DNA of 64,000 bases, taken from positions 2,728,001 through 2,792,000 of the forward strand of contig NZ_CP154879.1 of the NCBI RefSeq assembly GCF_039614765.1. Direction: 5' to 3'. A program made the position numbers and the translations under genes. The notes below the pieces were generated by a model that ran no database searches, was not told the origin of the DNA, and saw only the letters and a program-made list of their open reading frames with translations. This DNA comes from Castellaniella sp. MT123 (GTDB taxonomy: Bacteria; Pseudomonadota; Gammaproteobacteria; Burkholderiales; Burkholderiaceae_B). Shown piece by piece: positions 57,170 through 64,000 of this stretch; positions within the stretch are counted from its first letter, which is position 1; every line of letters starts with the position of its first letter.

Positions 57170-58576
57170 ATGCTGACTAAGTTGGAAGTGCATGGGTTCA
57201 AGAATCTTCTTGGGTTCTCTGTATCCTTCGGGCCATTCAATTGTATTGCTGGTCTTAATGGCGTTGGTAAATCGAATATATTCGATGCAATAAGGTTTTT
57301 GTCTCTTTTGAGCGATCGGTCAATTGTTGAGTCTGCTTTGGCTGCAAGGGCCTCAGAGTCTTCAGATCCTCTTGATATATTTTGGACTAACGGGGATTTT
57401 CGGTGTGAGAGACTATTAATTGCTGCAGAGATGATTGTCTCGCGGGATGTAGTGGATGATTTCGGTAGAAAAGCGCAGGCTAAGTCTACATTCTTGCGAT
57501 ACGAAATTGAACTTGCTCATGATCCGGAAGGGGCGTCTTCCGGCGACCTTGGTTTGTATCTTGTGCGAGAAGAGCTGAGTCATATTAATAAGGGAGAGGC
57601 AGCCAGCAAATTGAAATTTCCCTTGAGTGCCTCAAAATTTAGAGATCCTATAATTATTAATGAGCGAAAGGGAGCGGGATATATTTCCACCCGGAAAACT
57701 GAGGATGGTATTATTGAAATTCAACTGCACCAAGATGGTGGTAGTAGCGGGCAGCCGCAGAAAATTCCTGCGCATCATATCCCCAAAACGGTGATTGCGA
57801 ATACGAACAGTGCCGCTTGGCCAACTGTTTTAGCTGCGCGAAGAGAGATGCAGGCATGGCGTTTCCTGGCTCTTGAGCCGAGTGCAATGCGTCGGTCTAA
57901 TCGGATGCATGAAAGTAGCTCAGTGGGTTCTGATGGGGGTAATCTTGCAGCGACTTTATACAAACTATACCGTGAAGATAAGAATGTCTGTTCTCGCGTG
58001 GCAAGTAGACTCTCGGAGATAGTGCCCACATCGGATATCCGTGTCGATGTGGATCAAGTCCGAAAGCTGCTGACCATTGAAGTGAAGGAACGCTCAGGTG
58101 CATTCTTGCCTGCCCGGTCTTTGTCCGATGGAACGTTGCGTTTCTTGACGCTTTGTATTATGTCAGAAGACCCTGAATTTAACGGATTATTGTGCTTTGA
58201 AGAGCCTGAAAATGGAATTCATCCCGCCAGAATGAAGTCCATGCTTAATCTTCTGAAAGATCTAGCTGTGAATCCTCATGAAGAAGTTGGGGAAGATAAT
58301 CCAATGAGACAGATATTTATAGCAACACATTCTCCGGTGCTAGTGTCGTTAGAGGAGCCGGATGATCTTATTTACGCGGATATTATAAAGGTGTTAGGTC
58401 CGGACGGTAGGCCGGCCACAACGATCCGCTGCAAAAGTTTGCCTAACACCTGGAGGGGTAGCTCAAGCGACGCTTCTCCCATTGATATCGGCTCTGTCAT
58501 CGCATACTTGAGCTTGCCTCCTAATGCACAGATACCGCTGAATCTTGAGTGTGCCTTGGGTGGGGGCGCAGCATGA
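57170..58576 (+). CDS. AAA/ABC-type ATPase of the OLD/RecF kind (defence-like)
   Basis: 468 residues. Walker A 'GLNGVGKSNIFDAI' begins at residue 28. A ~280-residue helical insertion follows. Then come the signature-like 'ARSLSDGTLRFLTLC', Walker B 'GLLCFEEPENGIHPARMKS' and the H-loop 'IFIATHSPVLV', the order of SMC-like AAA_21 ATPases. ATG 57170 has GAGGTG six bases before it. It overlaps a TOPRIM-like gene as ATGA. The pair is AT-rich against a GC-rich background. ATPase plus TOPRIM partner is the plan of PARIS, OLD and Gabija-like anti-phage systems. Confidence 0.83.
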   Translation: MLTKLEVHGFKNLLGFSVSFGPFNCIAGLNGVGKSNIFDAIRFLSLLSDRSIVESALAARASESSDPLDIFWTNGDFRCERLLIAAEMIVSRDVVDDFGRKAQAKSTFLRYEIELAHDPEGASSGDLGLYLVREELSHINKGEAASKLKFPLSASKFRDPIIINERKGAGYISTRKTEDGIIEIQLHQDGGSSGQPQKIPAHHIPKTVIANTNSAAWPTVLAARREMQAWRFLALEPSAMRRSNRMHESSSVGSDGGNLAATLYKLYREDKNVCSRVASRLSEIVPTSDIRVDVDQVRKLLTIEVKERSGAFLPARSLSDGTLRFLTLCIMSEDPEFNGLLCFEEPENGIHPARMKSMLNLLKDLAVNPHEEVGEDNPMRQIFIATHSPVLVSLEEPDDLIYADIIKVLGPDGRPATTIRCKSLPNTWRGSSSDASPIDIGSVIAYLSLPPNAQIPLNLECALGGGAA

Positions 58577-59214
58577 GGATTAGTTTTATCTTGTCAGGTG
58601 AAGGGACATCCGATTTAAATTTGGTGGATCATATAGAAAAAATTCTGGTCGAAGAGGGGTTCTCTGAGGTCAGTGGTGACGCACCAGATCTGTCTAGTTT
58701 TCCCGTTCCAGTGGGCCGTGCTGTTGGAGATAAGCTTGAAGTTTTGGCAAAACTTTATCCTAATACCGATGTGTTTTTCATTCATCGTGATTCTGATGAC
58801 GTAGGGGTTGTGCAGCGGGAAGAGGAGATCGCTTCTGCGGTTAGATCTCTCAACTTGCAGCGGCCAGTGATCCCATTAATTCCCGTACGACAGCTAGAGA
58901 CTTGGCTTTTGACGGATCTCGACGCTATAAAACGTGTGGCGGGCAATACAGCTTATCGTGGTGGGTTCCCTTTCCATCCTGATTTCCGACGGTTAGAAAA
59001 CGAGAAGAATGCCAAGGCTGTCCTTCTAGAGTCGTTGTGTATTGCGAGCGAGGCACAAGGCAGCCGTCTCAAAAAATTCCGGAAACACTTTAGCTCGATG
59101 AGAGCCCGACTTGCAATAGACCTGGATCCGCAGGGCCCAATTAAGGACCTACCCTCCTATGTCCATTTCCGAAAGTCGGTAGCGAGTTTTGCTCGTCGAA
59201 AACTGAATCCGTAG
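58573..59214 (+). CDS. DUF4276/TOPRIM-like effector partner of the ATPase
   Basis: 213 residues: 'FILSGEGTSDLNLVDHI' (G-E-G-x-x-D, the TOPRIM glutamate), 'DVFFIHRDSDDVGVV' (D-x-D-D) and 'IPVRQLETWLLTDLDAIKRV', the E-x-W-L-L-x-D helix of DUF4276. The basic C-terminus has 'RLKKFRKHFSSMRARLAI'. Likely a nuclease or nucleotide-binding effector held in check by the ATPase. Distinct in sequence from DUF4435 (the PARIS effector). ATGA overlap with the ATPase. Confidence 0.75.
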   Translation: MRISFILSGEGTSDLNLVDHIEKILVEEGFSEVSGDAPDLSSFPVPVGRAVGDKLEVLAKLYPNTDVFFIHRDSDDVGVVQREEEIASAVRSLNLQRPVIPLIPVRQLETWLLTDLDAIKRVAGNTAYRGGFPFHPDFRRLENEKNAKAVLLESLCIASEAQGSRLKKFRKHFSSMRARLAIDLDPQGPIKDLPSYVHFRKSVASFARRKLNP

Positions 59215-59242
59215 GGGTGGGATTTTTGCCCTCGACATCCGC

Positions 59243-59767
59243 TTACAGGAAATGATCCAGGATCTTCCGGCTGAACCGGTCCAGGGCATTCAGGTCGCGG
59301 ACCAGGTAATGCACCCCGCAGGCGTCCGCGATCAGTAGCGTGGACGCCGACAGGCGGCGGATGTCGTCCTCGCTTTTCAGGGTCAGCACGGCGGGCCCGC
59401 GGTCGGTCTCGATGTCCCAGCGGCTGGGGGTTGCCCAGGTGGAGGCGTGCTCGATTCGCAGGATCTCGGGCTTGAACTCGCGCTGGGCCAGTTCCTCGGT
59501 GATCAGCTTCTGGGCGTTGGCGGGCAGCGTGTCCAGCCGATCGATCCAGGCCAGTTCCTGGGCCTGAGGCCCGACCAGCGAAATGCCTTCGTCGGGGCCG
59601 CTGATGGGAAAGCTGCGCACGGGGATCACGACGGTATCGGGCATGCCGGGGCGCGACAGGATCAGGTGCCCGAACGTGTCCCGGACGAGCGTGAAGTCCG
59701 GCGCGGTGGTCTCGACCGCGGCGGCCTGCGCCTCGGCAACGGGGGGCGGAACGTGCTCAGGAATCAT
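59243..59767 (-). CDS. DUF1854 protein of cyanophycin metabolism
   Basis: 174 residues: 'LVRDTFGHLILSRPG', 'VVIPVRSFPISGPDEGISLV', 'GQELAWID'-like 'AQELAWIDRLDTLPAN', 'HASTWATPSRWDIETDRG', 'TLLIADACGVHYLVRDLNAL'. This small protein regularly accompanies a half-ABC transporter and cyanophycin synthetases in betaproteobacteria. ATG 59767 overlaps the ABC gene by 11 bases. Molecular role unknown. Confidence 0.82.
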   Translation of the reverse strand: MIPEHVPPPVAEAQAAAVETTAPDFTLVRDTFGHLILSRPGMPDTVVIPVRSFPISGPDEGISLVGPQAQELAWIDRLDTLPANAQKLITEELAQREFKPEILRIEHASTWATPSRWDIETDRGPAVLTLKSEDDIRRLSASTLLIADACGVHYLVRDLNALDRFSRKILDHFL

Positions 59768-62006
59768 AATCGGCCTCGTGGGCGGCCTGTTTCGCCGAAT
59801 GATCCGACGACGGCGGCAGGGTGCCCTGCAGCTGGGCGCGGTACAGGCGGGCATAGGCGCCTTCGCGCGCCAGCAGTTCGTCGTGCCGGCCGATCTCGAC
59901 GATGCGGCCGCTGTCCATGACGACCAGGCGGTCGGCCTCGCGCAGGGTGCTCAGGCGGTGGGCAATGGAAATCGTCGTGCGCCCCTTGACCAGATTGTCC
60001 AGGGCCTTCTGGATTTCGTTTTCGGTGGCGGTGTCCACGGACGAGGTCGCTTCGTCCAGGATCAGGATGGGGGGGTCGATCAGGATCGCCCGGGCGATGG
60101 AAATGCGCTGGCGTTCGCCGCCCGACAGGGCCTGGCCGCGTTCCCCGACCAGCGAATCGTAGCCGTGCGGCAGGCGCAGGATGAATTCGTGCGCATGGGC
60201 GGCGCGAGCGGCGGCGATGATCTCCGCGTGGCTGGCGTCCGGGCGGCCGTAGGCGATGTTTTCCGCGATCGTGCCGTAGAACAGGAACGGTTCCTGCAGC
60301 ACCAGGCCGATGTGGCGCCGGTAGTCGCTGATGGCGTACTGGCGGATGTCCACGCCGTCCAGCCGGATCGTGCCTTGAGACACGTCGTAGAAACGGCAGA
60401 TCAGGTTGACCAGCGTGCTCTTGCCCGAGCCGCTGTGGCCCACCAGGCCGACCATTTCGCCGGGGGCGATATCCAGACTCAGGTCCTGGATGACCGCGCG
60501 GTTGCCGTAGCGGAAACCGATACGTGAAAGTTCGATGCGGCCCTGGATGTGGTCCATGGGCTTGGGTTCGCCGGGTTCGGGCACGCTGGAGACGTGATCC
60601 AGGATGTCGAAGATGCGCTTGGCGCCGGCGGCGGCACGCTGGGTGGTGGACACGATGCGGCTCATGGAATCCAGGCGCACATAGAAGCGGCTGATGTAAG
60701 CCACGAATGCGGTCAACACGCCGACGGTAATGGCGTCGTGCGATACCAGCCAGATGCCGAAGACCCAGACCACCAGCAGGCCCAGTTCCGTCAGCAGGGT
60801 GACGGTGGGCGTGAAGAGCGACCACAGGGCGTTGACCCGGTCGTTGATCGCCAGGTTGCGGTTGTTGGCCTCGCGAAAGCGCGTGACCTCGCGCTTTTCC
60901 TGGGCGAAGGCTTTCACCACGCGGATGCCGGGGATGGTGTCGGCCAGCACGTTGGTGATTTCCGACCAGACGCGGTCGGCCTTTTCGAAGCCGTGGCGCA
61001 GGCGGTCGCGCACCCAGTGGATCAGCCACAGGATGATCGGCAGTGGCGCCAGCGTCGCCAGGGCGAGCATCGGATTGATCGACAGCAGGATGACGGCTGT
61101 CATGACGATCATCAGGATGTCGGTGACGAAATCCAGCAGGTGCAGCGACAGGAACAGGCAGATGCGATCGGATTCGGAACCGATGCGCGCCATCAGGTCG
61201 CCGGTGCGTTTACCGCCGAAATACTGCAGGGACAACTGCTGCAGGTGCTGGTAGGTGGTGGTGCGCAGGTCGGCGCCGATGCGTTCGCTGACCCAGGCCA
61301 GAATGGCGCTGCGCCCCCAGCCCAGCGCCCACGCCAGGATGGACGATGCCAGCAGCCCGCCCAGATACAGCGTGACCAGGTCCCAGTGGACGGGTTCTCC
61401 GTTCTGGAAGGGGATCAGCACGTCGTCCATCAACGGCATGGTCAGGTAGGGCGGCACCAGCGAGGCGGCGGTGGCGGTCAGCGTCAGGGCCAGCCCGATG
61501 CTGAGCTGGCGGCGATAGGGGCGTGCGAAACGCCACAGACGAAACAGCGAACTGGTGCGTGGCGTTTCCGTATCCGTGTCGGACGGCATCGCCTGGAGCG
61601 TGGGGACCGGGTCGTCGTCGGGCTGGCTGAGCGCGTTGTAGCGCGCGACCAGCTGCAGGGCTTGCGGGTGCAGATCCAGGGTATAGCGCCAGCGGGCCAG
61701 CCGCGCATGGCTGTCCAGCAGTTCCAGACTGCCGACCCCAGCGTGGTCCTGCAGCTTCAGGGTCATGTCGGGCCGCAGCGGCCAGGACCGGCTGGATTGC
61801 GCGTCTGTGCCGCAGTACAGCCAGCGGCGCTCGGTCAGCACGATCAGACTGTCACCGAAGTGCAGTTGGCTGTCCAGGTTCAGCGGCAGCCAGCCCAGCA
61901 CGTGTTCGTCGGTCGCCAGCAGGGCGGACAGCGTGTCGTGCCACACCATGGGCAGGCCTGGCGGACACACGTCCACAGCCGGAGAGTCGAGAGGGGAGCC
62001 CTGCAT
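59757..62006 (-). CDS. Cyanophycin-associated ABC exporter (permease-ATPase)
   Basis: 749 residues. An N-terminal soluble domain of ~150 residues is absent from ordinary half-exporters. Six helices follow (about 160-450), then the ATPase: Walker A 'GHSGSGKSTLVNLI', Q-loop 'LVLQEPFLFYGTIAEN', signature 'ALSGGERQRISIARA', Walker B 'ILILDEATSSVD' and 'SIAHRLSTL'. All motifs are intact. The transported compound is unknown; context suggests a peptide or amino acid tied to cyanophycin. It diverges from cphA across a ~215-base gap that must hold both promoters. Confidence 0.9.
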   Translation of the reverse strand: MQGSPLDSPAVDVCPPGLPMVWHDTLSALLATDEHVLGWLPLNLDSQLHFGDSLIVLTERRWLYCGTDAQSSRSWPLRPDMTLKLQDHAGVGSLELLDSHARLARWRYTLDLHPQALQLVARYNALSQPDDDPVPTLQAMPSDTDTETPRTSSLFRLWRFARPYRRQLSIGLALTLTATAASLVPPYLTMPLMDDVLIPFQNGEPVHWDLVTLYLGGLLASSILAWALGWGRSAILAWVSERIGADLRTTTYQHLQQLSLQYFGGKRTGDLMARIGSESDRICLFLSLHLLDFVTDILMIVMTAVILLSINPMLALATLAPLPIILWLIHWVRDRLRHGFEKADRVWSEITNVLADTIPGIRVVKAFAQEKREVTRFREANNRNLAINDRVNALWSLFTPTVTLLTELGLLVVWVFGIWLVSHDAITVGVLTAFVAYISRFYVRLDSMSRIVSTTQRAAAGAKRIFDILDHVSSVPEPGEPKPMDHIQGRIELSRIGFRYGNRAVIQDLSLDIAPGEMVGLVGHSGSGKSTLVNLICRFYDVSQGTIRLDGVDIRQYAISDYRRHIGLVLQEPFLFYGTIAENIAYGRPDASHAEIIAAARAAHAHEFILRLPHGYDSLVGERGQALSGGERQRISIARAILIDPPILILDEATSSVDTATENEIQKALDNLVKGRTTISIAHRLSTLREADRLVVMDSGRIVEIGRHDELLAREGAYARLYRAQLQGTLPPSSDHSAKQAAHEADYDS

Positions 62007-62221
62007 GAATGATGGAAGAAGAGGGAGTCGGAAGGTGGATCGGACAGCGGAATAGTTGACCGGGGTTCAGGGGTTCGCGCGCACACCGTTGCGCGAGCGA
62101 CACAATTTTCAACTCTTTTTCTGTGCTACGCAACAGGCGCAAGATTATTATGTGTGCCGTTGTTTCGCTGTGTAATGGCAGCATTAGGCCCCACACCCCC
62201 ACTTTCTTGCATGGTTCCATC

Positions 62222-64000
62222 ATGGACAATAAAAGTATTGAGTTTCTCAATATGGTGTATTTGCGGGGGCCGAACATCTGGGCCTATCGCCCTGTCATCG
62301 AGGCGCTGGTGGATATCCACGACCTGGAAGACTACCCCTCGAATGTCATACCTGGTTTCTACGAACGCCTGAGCGCCTGGCTGCCGACGCTGATCGAACA
62401 TCGCTGCAGCATCGGCGAGCGCGGCGGCTTTCTGCAGCGCGTGCGCGAAGGCACCTGGCCCGCGCATATCCTGGAACACGTCACACTGGAACTGCAAAGC
62501 CTGGCGGGCATGCCCGGCGGTCTGGGCCGTGCGCGCGAGACCTCGCTGCGCGGGGTCTACAAGGTCATCGTGCGCGCCTGGCACGAGCCGCTGACGCGTG
62601 AAACGCTGTACGTGGCGCGCGATCTTCTGATGGCCGCCATCGAGGATCGCCCCTTCGACGTGGCCGGCGCGGTCGATCGCCTGAAGGATCTGGCGGAATC
62701 GCTCAGCCTGGGGCCCAGCACGGCGTGCATTGTCGATGCGGCCGACGACCGCGACATTCCGGCGATCCGCCTGAGCGACGCCAATCTGTTGCAATTAGGC
62801 TACGGCGCGCGTCAGCGCCGCATCTGGACGGCGGAAACCAGCCGCACCAGCGCCATCGCCGAAGGCATTTCCCGCGACAAAGATCTGACCCGCCAGCTGC
62901 TGCAGGCGTGCGGGGTGCCCGTGCCCGAAGGCCGGCTGGTGGCCGACGCGAACGAGGCCTGGGACGCCGCCCAGGACATCGGGCTGCCGGTCGTGGTGAA
63001 ACCGTCCGACGGCAACCATGGACGGGGTGTCTTTACCTGCCTGAGCACGCGCGAACAGATCGCGGCGGCCTTTGCCGTGGCGGTGAACGAGGGCAGCAGC
63101 GTGATGGTCGAGCGTTTCATCGAGGGCGACGAGCACCGCCTGCTGGTGGTGGGCGGCCGGATGGTCGCCGCCGCCCGCGGCGAGGCTGCGATGGTGGTGG
63201 GCGATGGCGTGTCCACCGTGCTGCAGCTGATCGAGACGCAACTGAATTCCGATCCCCGGCGCGGGCGCGACGAGGACCATCCCCTGAACGTCGTACGCCT
63301 GGATTCGGCGGCGCGGCTGGAACTGGACCGCCAGGGGCTGACAGGCGATTCGGTGCCCGAACGCGGGCGCGCCGTCATGATCCAGCGCAGCGGCAACGTA
63401 TCGATCGACATCACGGACTCGGTCCACCCGGACGTGGCGGAACAGGTTTCGCTGGCCGCCCGCGTGGTCGGGCTGGACATCGCCGGCATCGATCTGGTGA
63501 CGCGGGACATTTCCCGGCCGCTGGACGAGCAGCAAGGCGCCATCGTCGAAGTCAACGCCGGCCCCGGCCTGCTGATGCACCTGAAGCCGGCCATGGGCCA
63601 GTCGCGCCCCGTCGGGCGAGCCATCATCGACGATCTGTTCCCGGCCCCGGAAGACGGCCGCATTCCCGTGATCGGCGTCACCGGCAGCCGGGGCACCGCG
63701 CCGGTGGCGCGCCTGGTGGCCCATCTGCTGCAGCTGACCGGCAAGACCGTGGGCCTGGCCTCGACCGAGGGCCTGTTCCTGGGACATCAGCAAGTTACGG
63801 CGAAGGATTCCTCCCATTGGGACTCCGTGCGGCGGGTGCTGCTCAATCGCGCGGTGGAATACGCGGTGCTGGAAAACGGCGGGCGGGTCATCCTGGGCGA
63901 GGGCCTGGCCTATGACCGCTGCCAGATCGGCGTGGTGACGGGCATCGATCCGGCCGTGACCTGGCCCGAATTCCACATGGAAACGCCCGAGCATCTGGTG
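62222..64000 (+). CDS. cphA: Cyanophycin synthetase (partial, N-terminal 593 residues)
   Basis: ATP-dependent ligase building the Asp-Arg polymer cyanophycin. The N-terminal domain starts 'VYLRGPNIWAYRPVIEALVD' and carries 'WPAHILEHVTLELQSLAG'. The ATP-grasp domain is at ~220-480 ('VVVKPSDGNHGRGVFT', 'MVERFIEGDEHRLLVVGGRM', 'AIVEVNAGPGLLMH'). At residue 485 the Mur-ligase-type domain begins, but its P-loop reads 'GVTGSRGTAP' where active enzymes have G-x-TGTNGKTT. The lysine is gone. It runs off the right edge. Possibly one of two CphA paralogues. Confidence 0.9.
   Translation, partial: MDNKSIEFLNMVYLRGPNIWAYRPVIEALVDIHDLEDYPSNVIPGFYERLSAWLPTLIEHRCSIGERGGFLQRVREGTWPAHILEHVTLELQSLAGMPGGLGRARETSLRGVYKVIVRAWHEPLTRETLYVARDLLMAAIEDRPFDVAGAVDRLKDLAESLSLGPSTACIVDAADDRDIPAIRLSDANLLQLGYGARQRRIWTAETSRTSAIAEGISRDKDLTRQLLQACGVPVPEGRLVADANEAWDAAQDIGLPVVVKPSDGNHGRGVFTCLSTREQIAAAFAVAVNEGSSVMVERFIEGDEHRLLVVGGRMVAAARGEAAMVVGDGVSTVLQLIETQLNSDPRRGRDEDHPLNVVRLDSAARLELDRQGLTGDSVPERGRAVMIQRSGNVSIDITDSVHPDVAEQVSLAARVVGLDIAGIDLVTRDISRPLDEQQGAIVEVNAGPGLLMHLKPAMGQSRPVGRAIIDDLFPAPEDGRIPVIGVTGSRGTAPVARLVAHLLQLTGKTVGLASTEGLFLGHQQVTAKDSSHWDSVRRVLLNRAVEYAVLENGGRVILGEGLAYDRCQIGVVTGIDPAVTWPEFHMETPEHLV

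Noticed and set aside
60549-62012. A 487-codon plus-strand frame opposite the ABC exporter
   Set aside because: Glutamine- and histidine-rich antisense reading of a GC-rich gene with no motif; the ABC protein on the other strand has every expected motif.
62795-63994. A 399-codon minus-strand frame
   Set aside because: Antisense of cphA, composition of a shadow frame, no recognisable domain.
1-64000. CRISPR arrays, tRNA or rRNA genes, replication origin
   Set aside because: No evenly spaced short repeats, cloverleaf-like tRNA ends or rRNA-like stretches were noticed on reading. A tRNAscan/CRT run would be decisive.

Overview
The window reads as chromosome from a high-GC betaproteobacterium, most likely Burkholderiales of the Alcaligenaceae type. 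The support is GC-rich coding, a cyanophycin synthetase beside its DUF1854 and ABC partner genes, an AapJ/Q/M-type amino-acid transporter, a GcvA-like LysR regulator and Burkholderiales-style surface-sugar genes. No rRNA, tRNA or CRISPR array was seen.

Layout. (1) 1-4.8 kb is a graveyard of small mobile and toxin-antitoxin (TA) material: a partial Rpn-like nuclease, an intact StbDE/RelE-type pair, an intact PIN/RHH pair, and broken pieces of HicB, HigA, a DUF1016 nuclease and a tyrosine recombinase. Two sets of direct repeats link these pieces. (2) 4.8-8.8 kb has an autotransporter and a convergent O-antigen ligase. Broken copies of both lie at 1.57-1.79 kb and 8.45-8.76 kb. (3) 8.8-30.3 kb is a long, tightly overlapping plus-strand polysaccharide operon. 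It opens with a perfect 12-base ops (RfaH recruitment) sequence and an EPS-type MarR regulator. Then come ugd, manC, fcl, gmd, fdtA, fdtB, a Wzm/Wzt ABC exporter whose ATPase has a C-terminal extension, a nonulosonate-like cassette (CMP-sugar synthetase, SDR, NeuB fused to a second TIM barrel, GT42-like transferase), four methyltransferases and several glycosyltransferases. An intact IS256-family element sits exactly on the manC start codon. (4) 30.3-31.1 kb is a scar with glycosyltransferase fragments and an IS256-type end. (5) 31.1-44.8 kb is a second block of Wzx/Wzy type: rfbA, a QuiNAc-like priming module (4-reductase, small phosphosugar transferase, WbpM-like dehydratase), Wzy, Wzx, glycosyltransferases, and a fusion of a second Wzy-like polymerase to a complete priming phosphosugar transferase. 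(6) 44.8-47.1 kb again holds TA pairs and gene fragments. (7) 47.1-53.0 kb has an amino-acid ABC transporter without its ATPase gene, an SHMT-like PLP enzyme and a divergent LysR regulator. (8) 53.0-59.2 kb has HigBA, a transglutaminase-like protein, HipBA and an AT-rich AAA ATPase plus TOPRIM-like pair that resembles a phage-defence system. (9) 59.2-64.0 kb is the cyanophycin locus.

How the genes fit together. Regions 3 and 5 would supply UDP-GlcA, GDP-Man, GDP-Fuc, a dTDP-3-amino-6-deoxyhexose and a CMP-nonulosonate-like sugar, plus a UDP-QuiNAc-like primer. They encode both an ABC export route and a Wzx/Wzy route, with a WaaL-like ligase nearby. The abundance of methyltransferases fits a Wzt that recognises a modified chain end. 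All functions are read from motifs and context by eye. No database search was possible.
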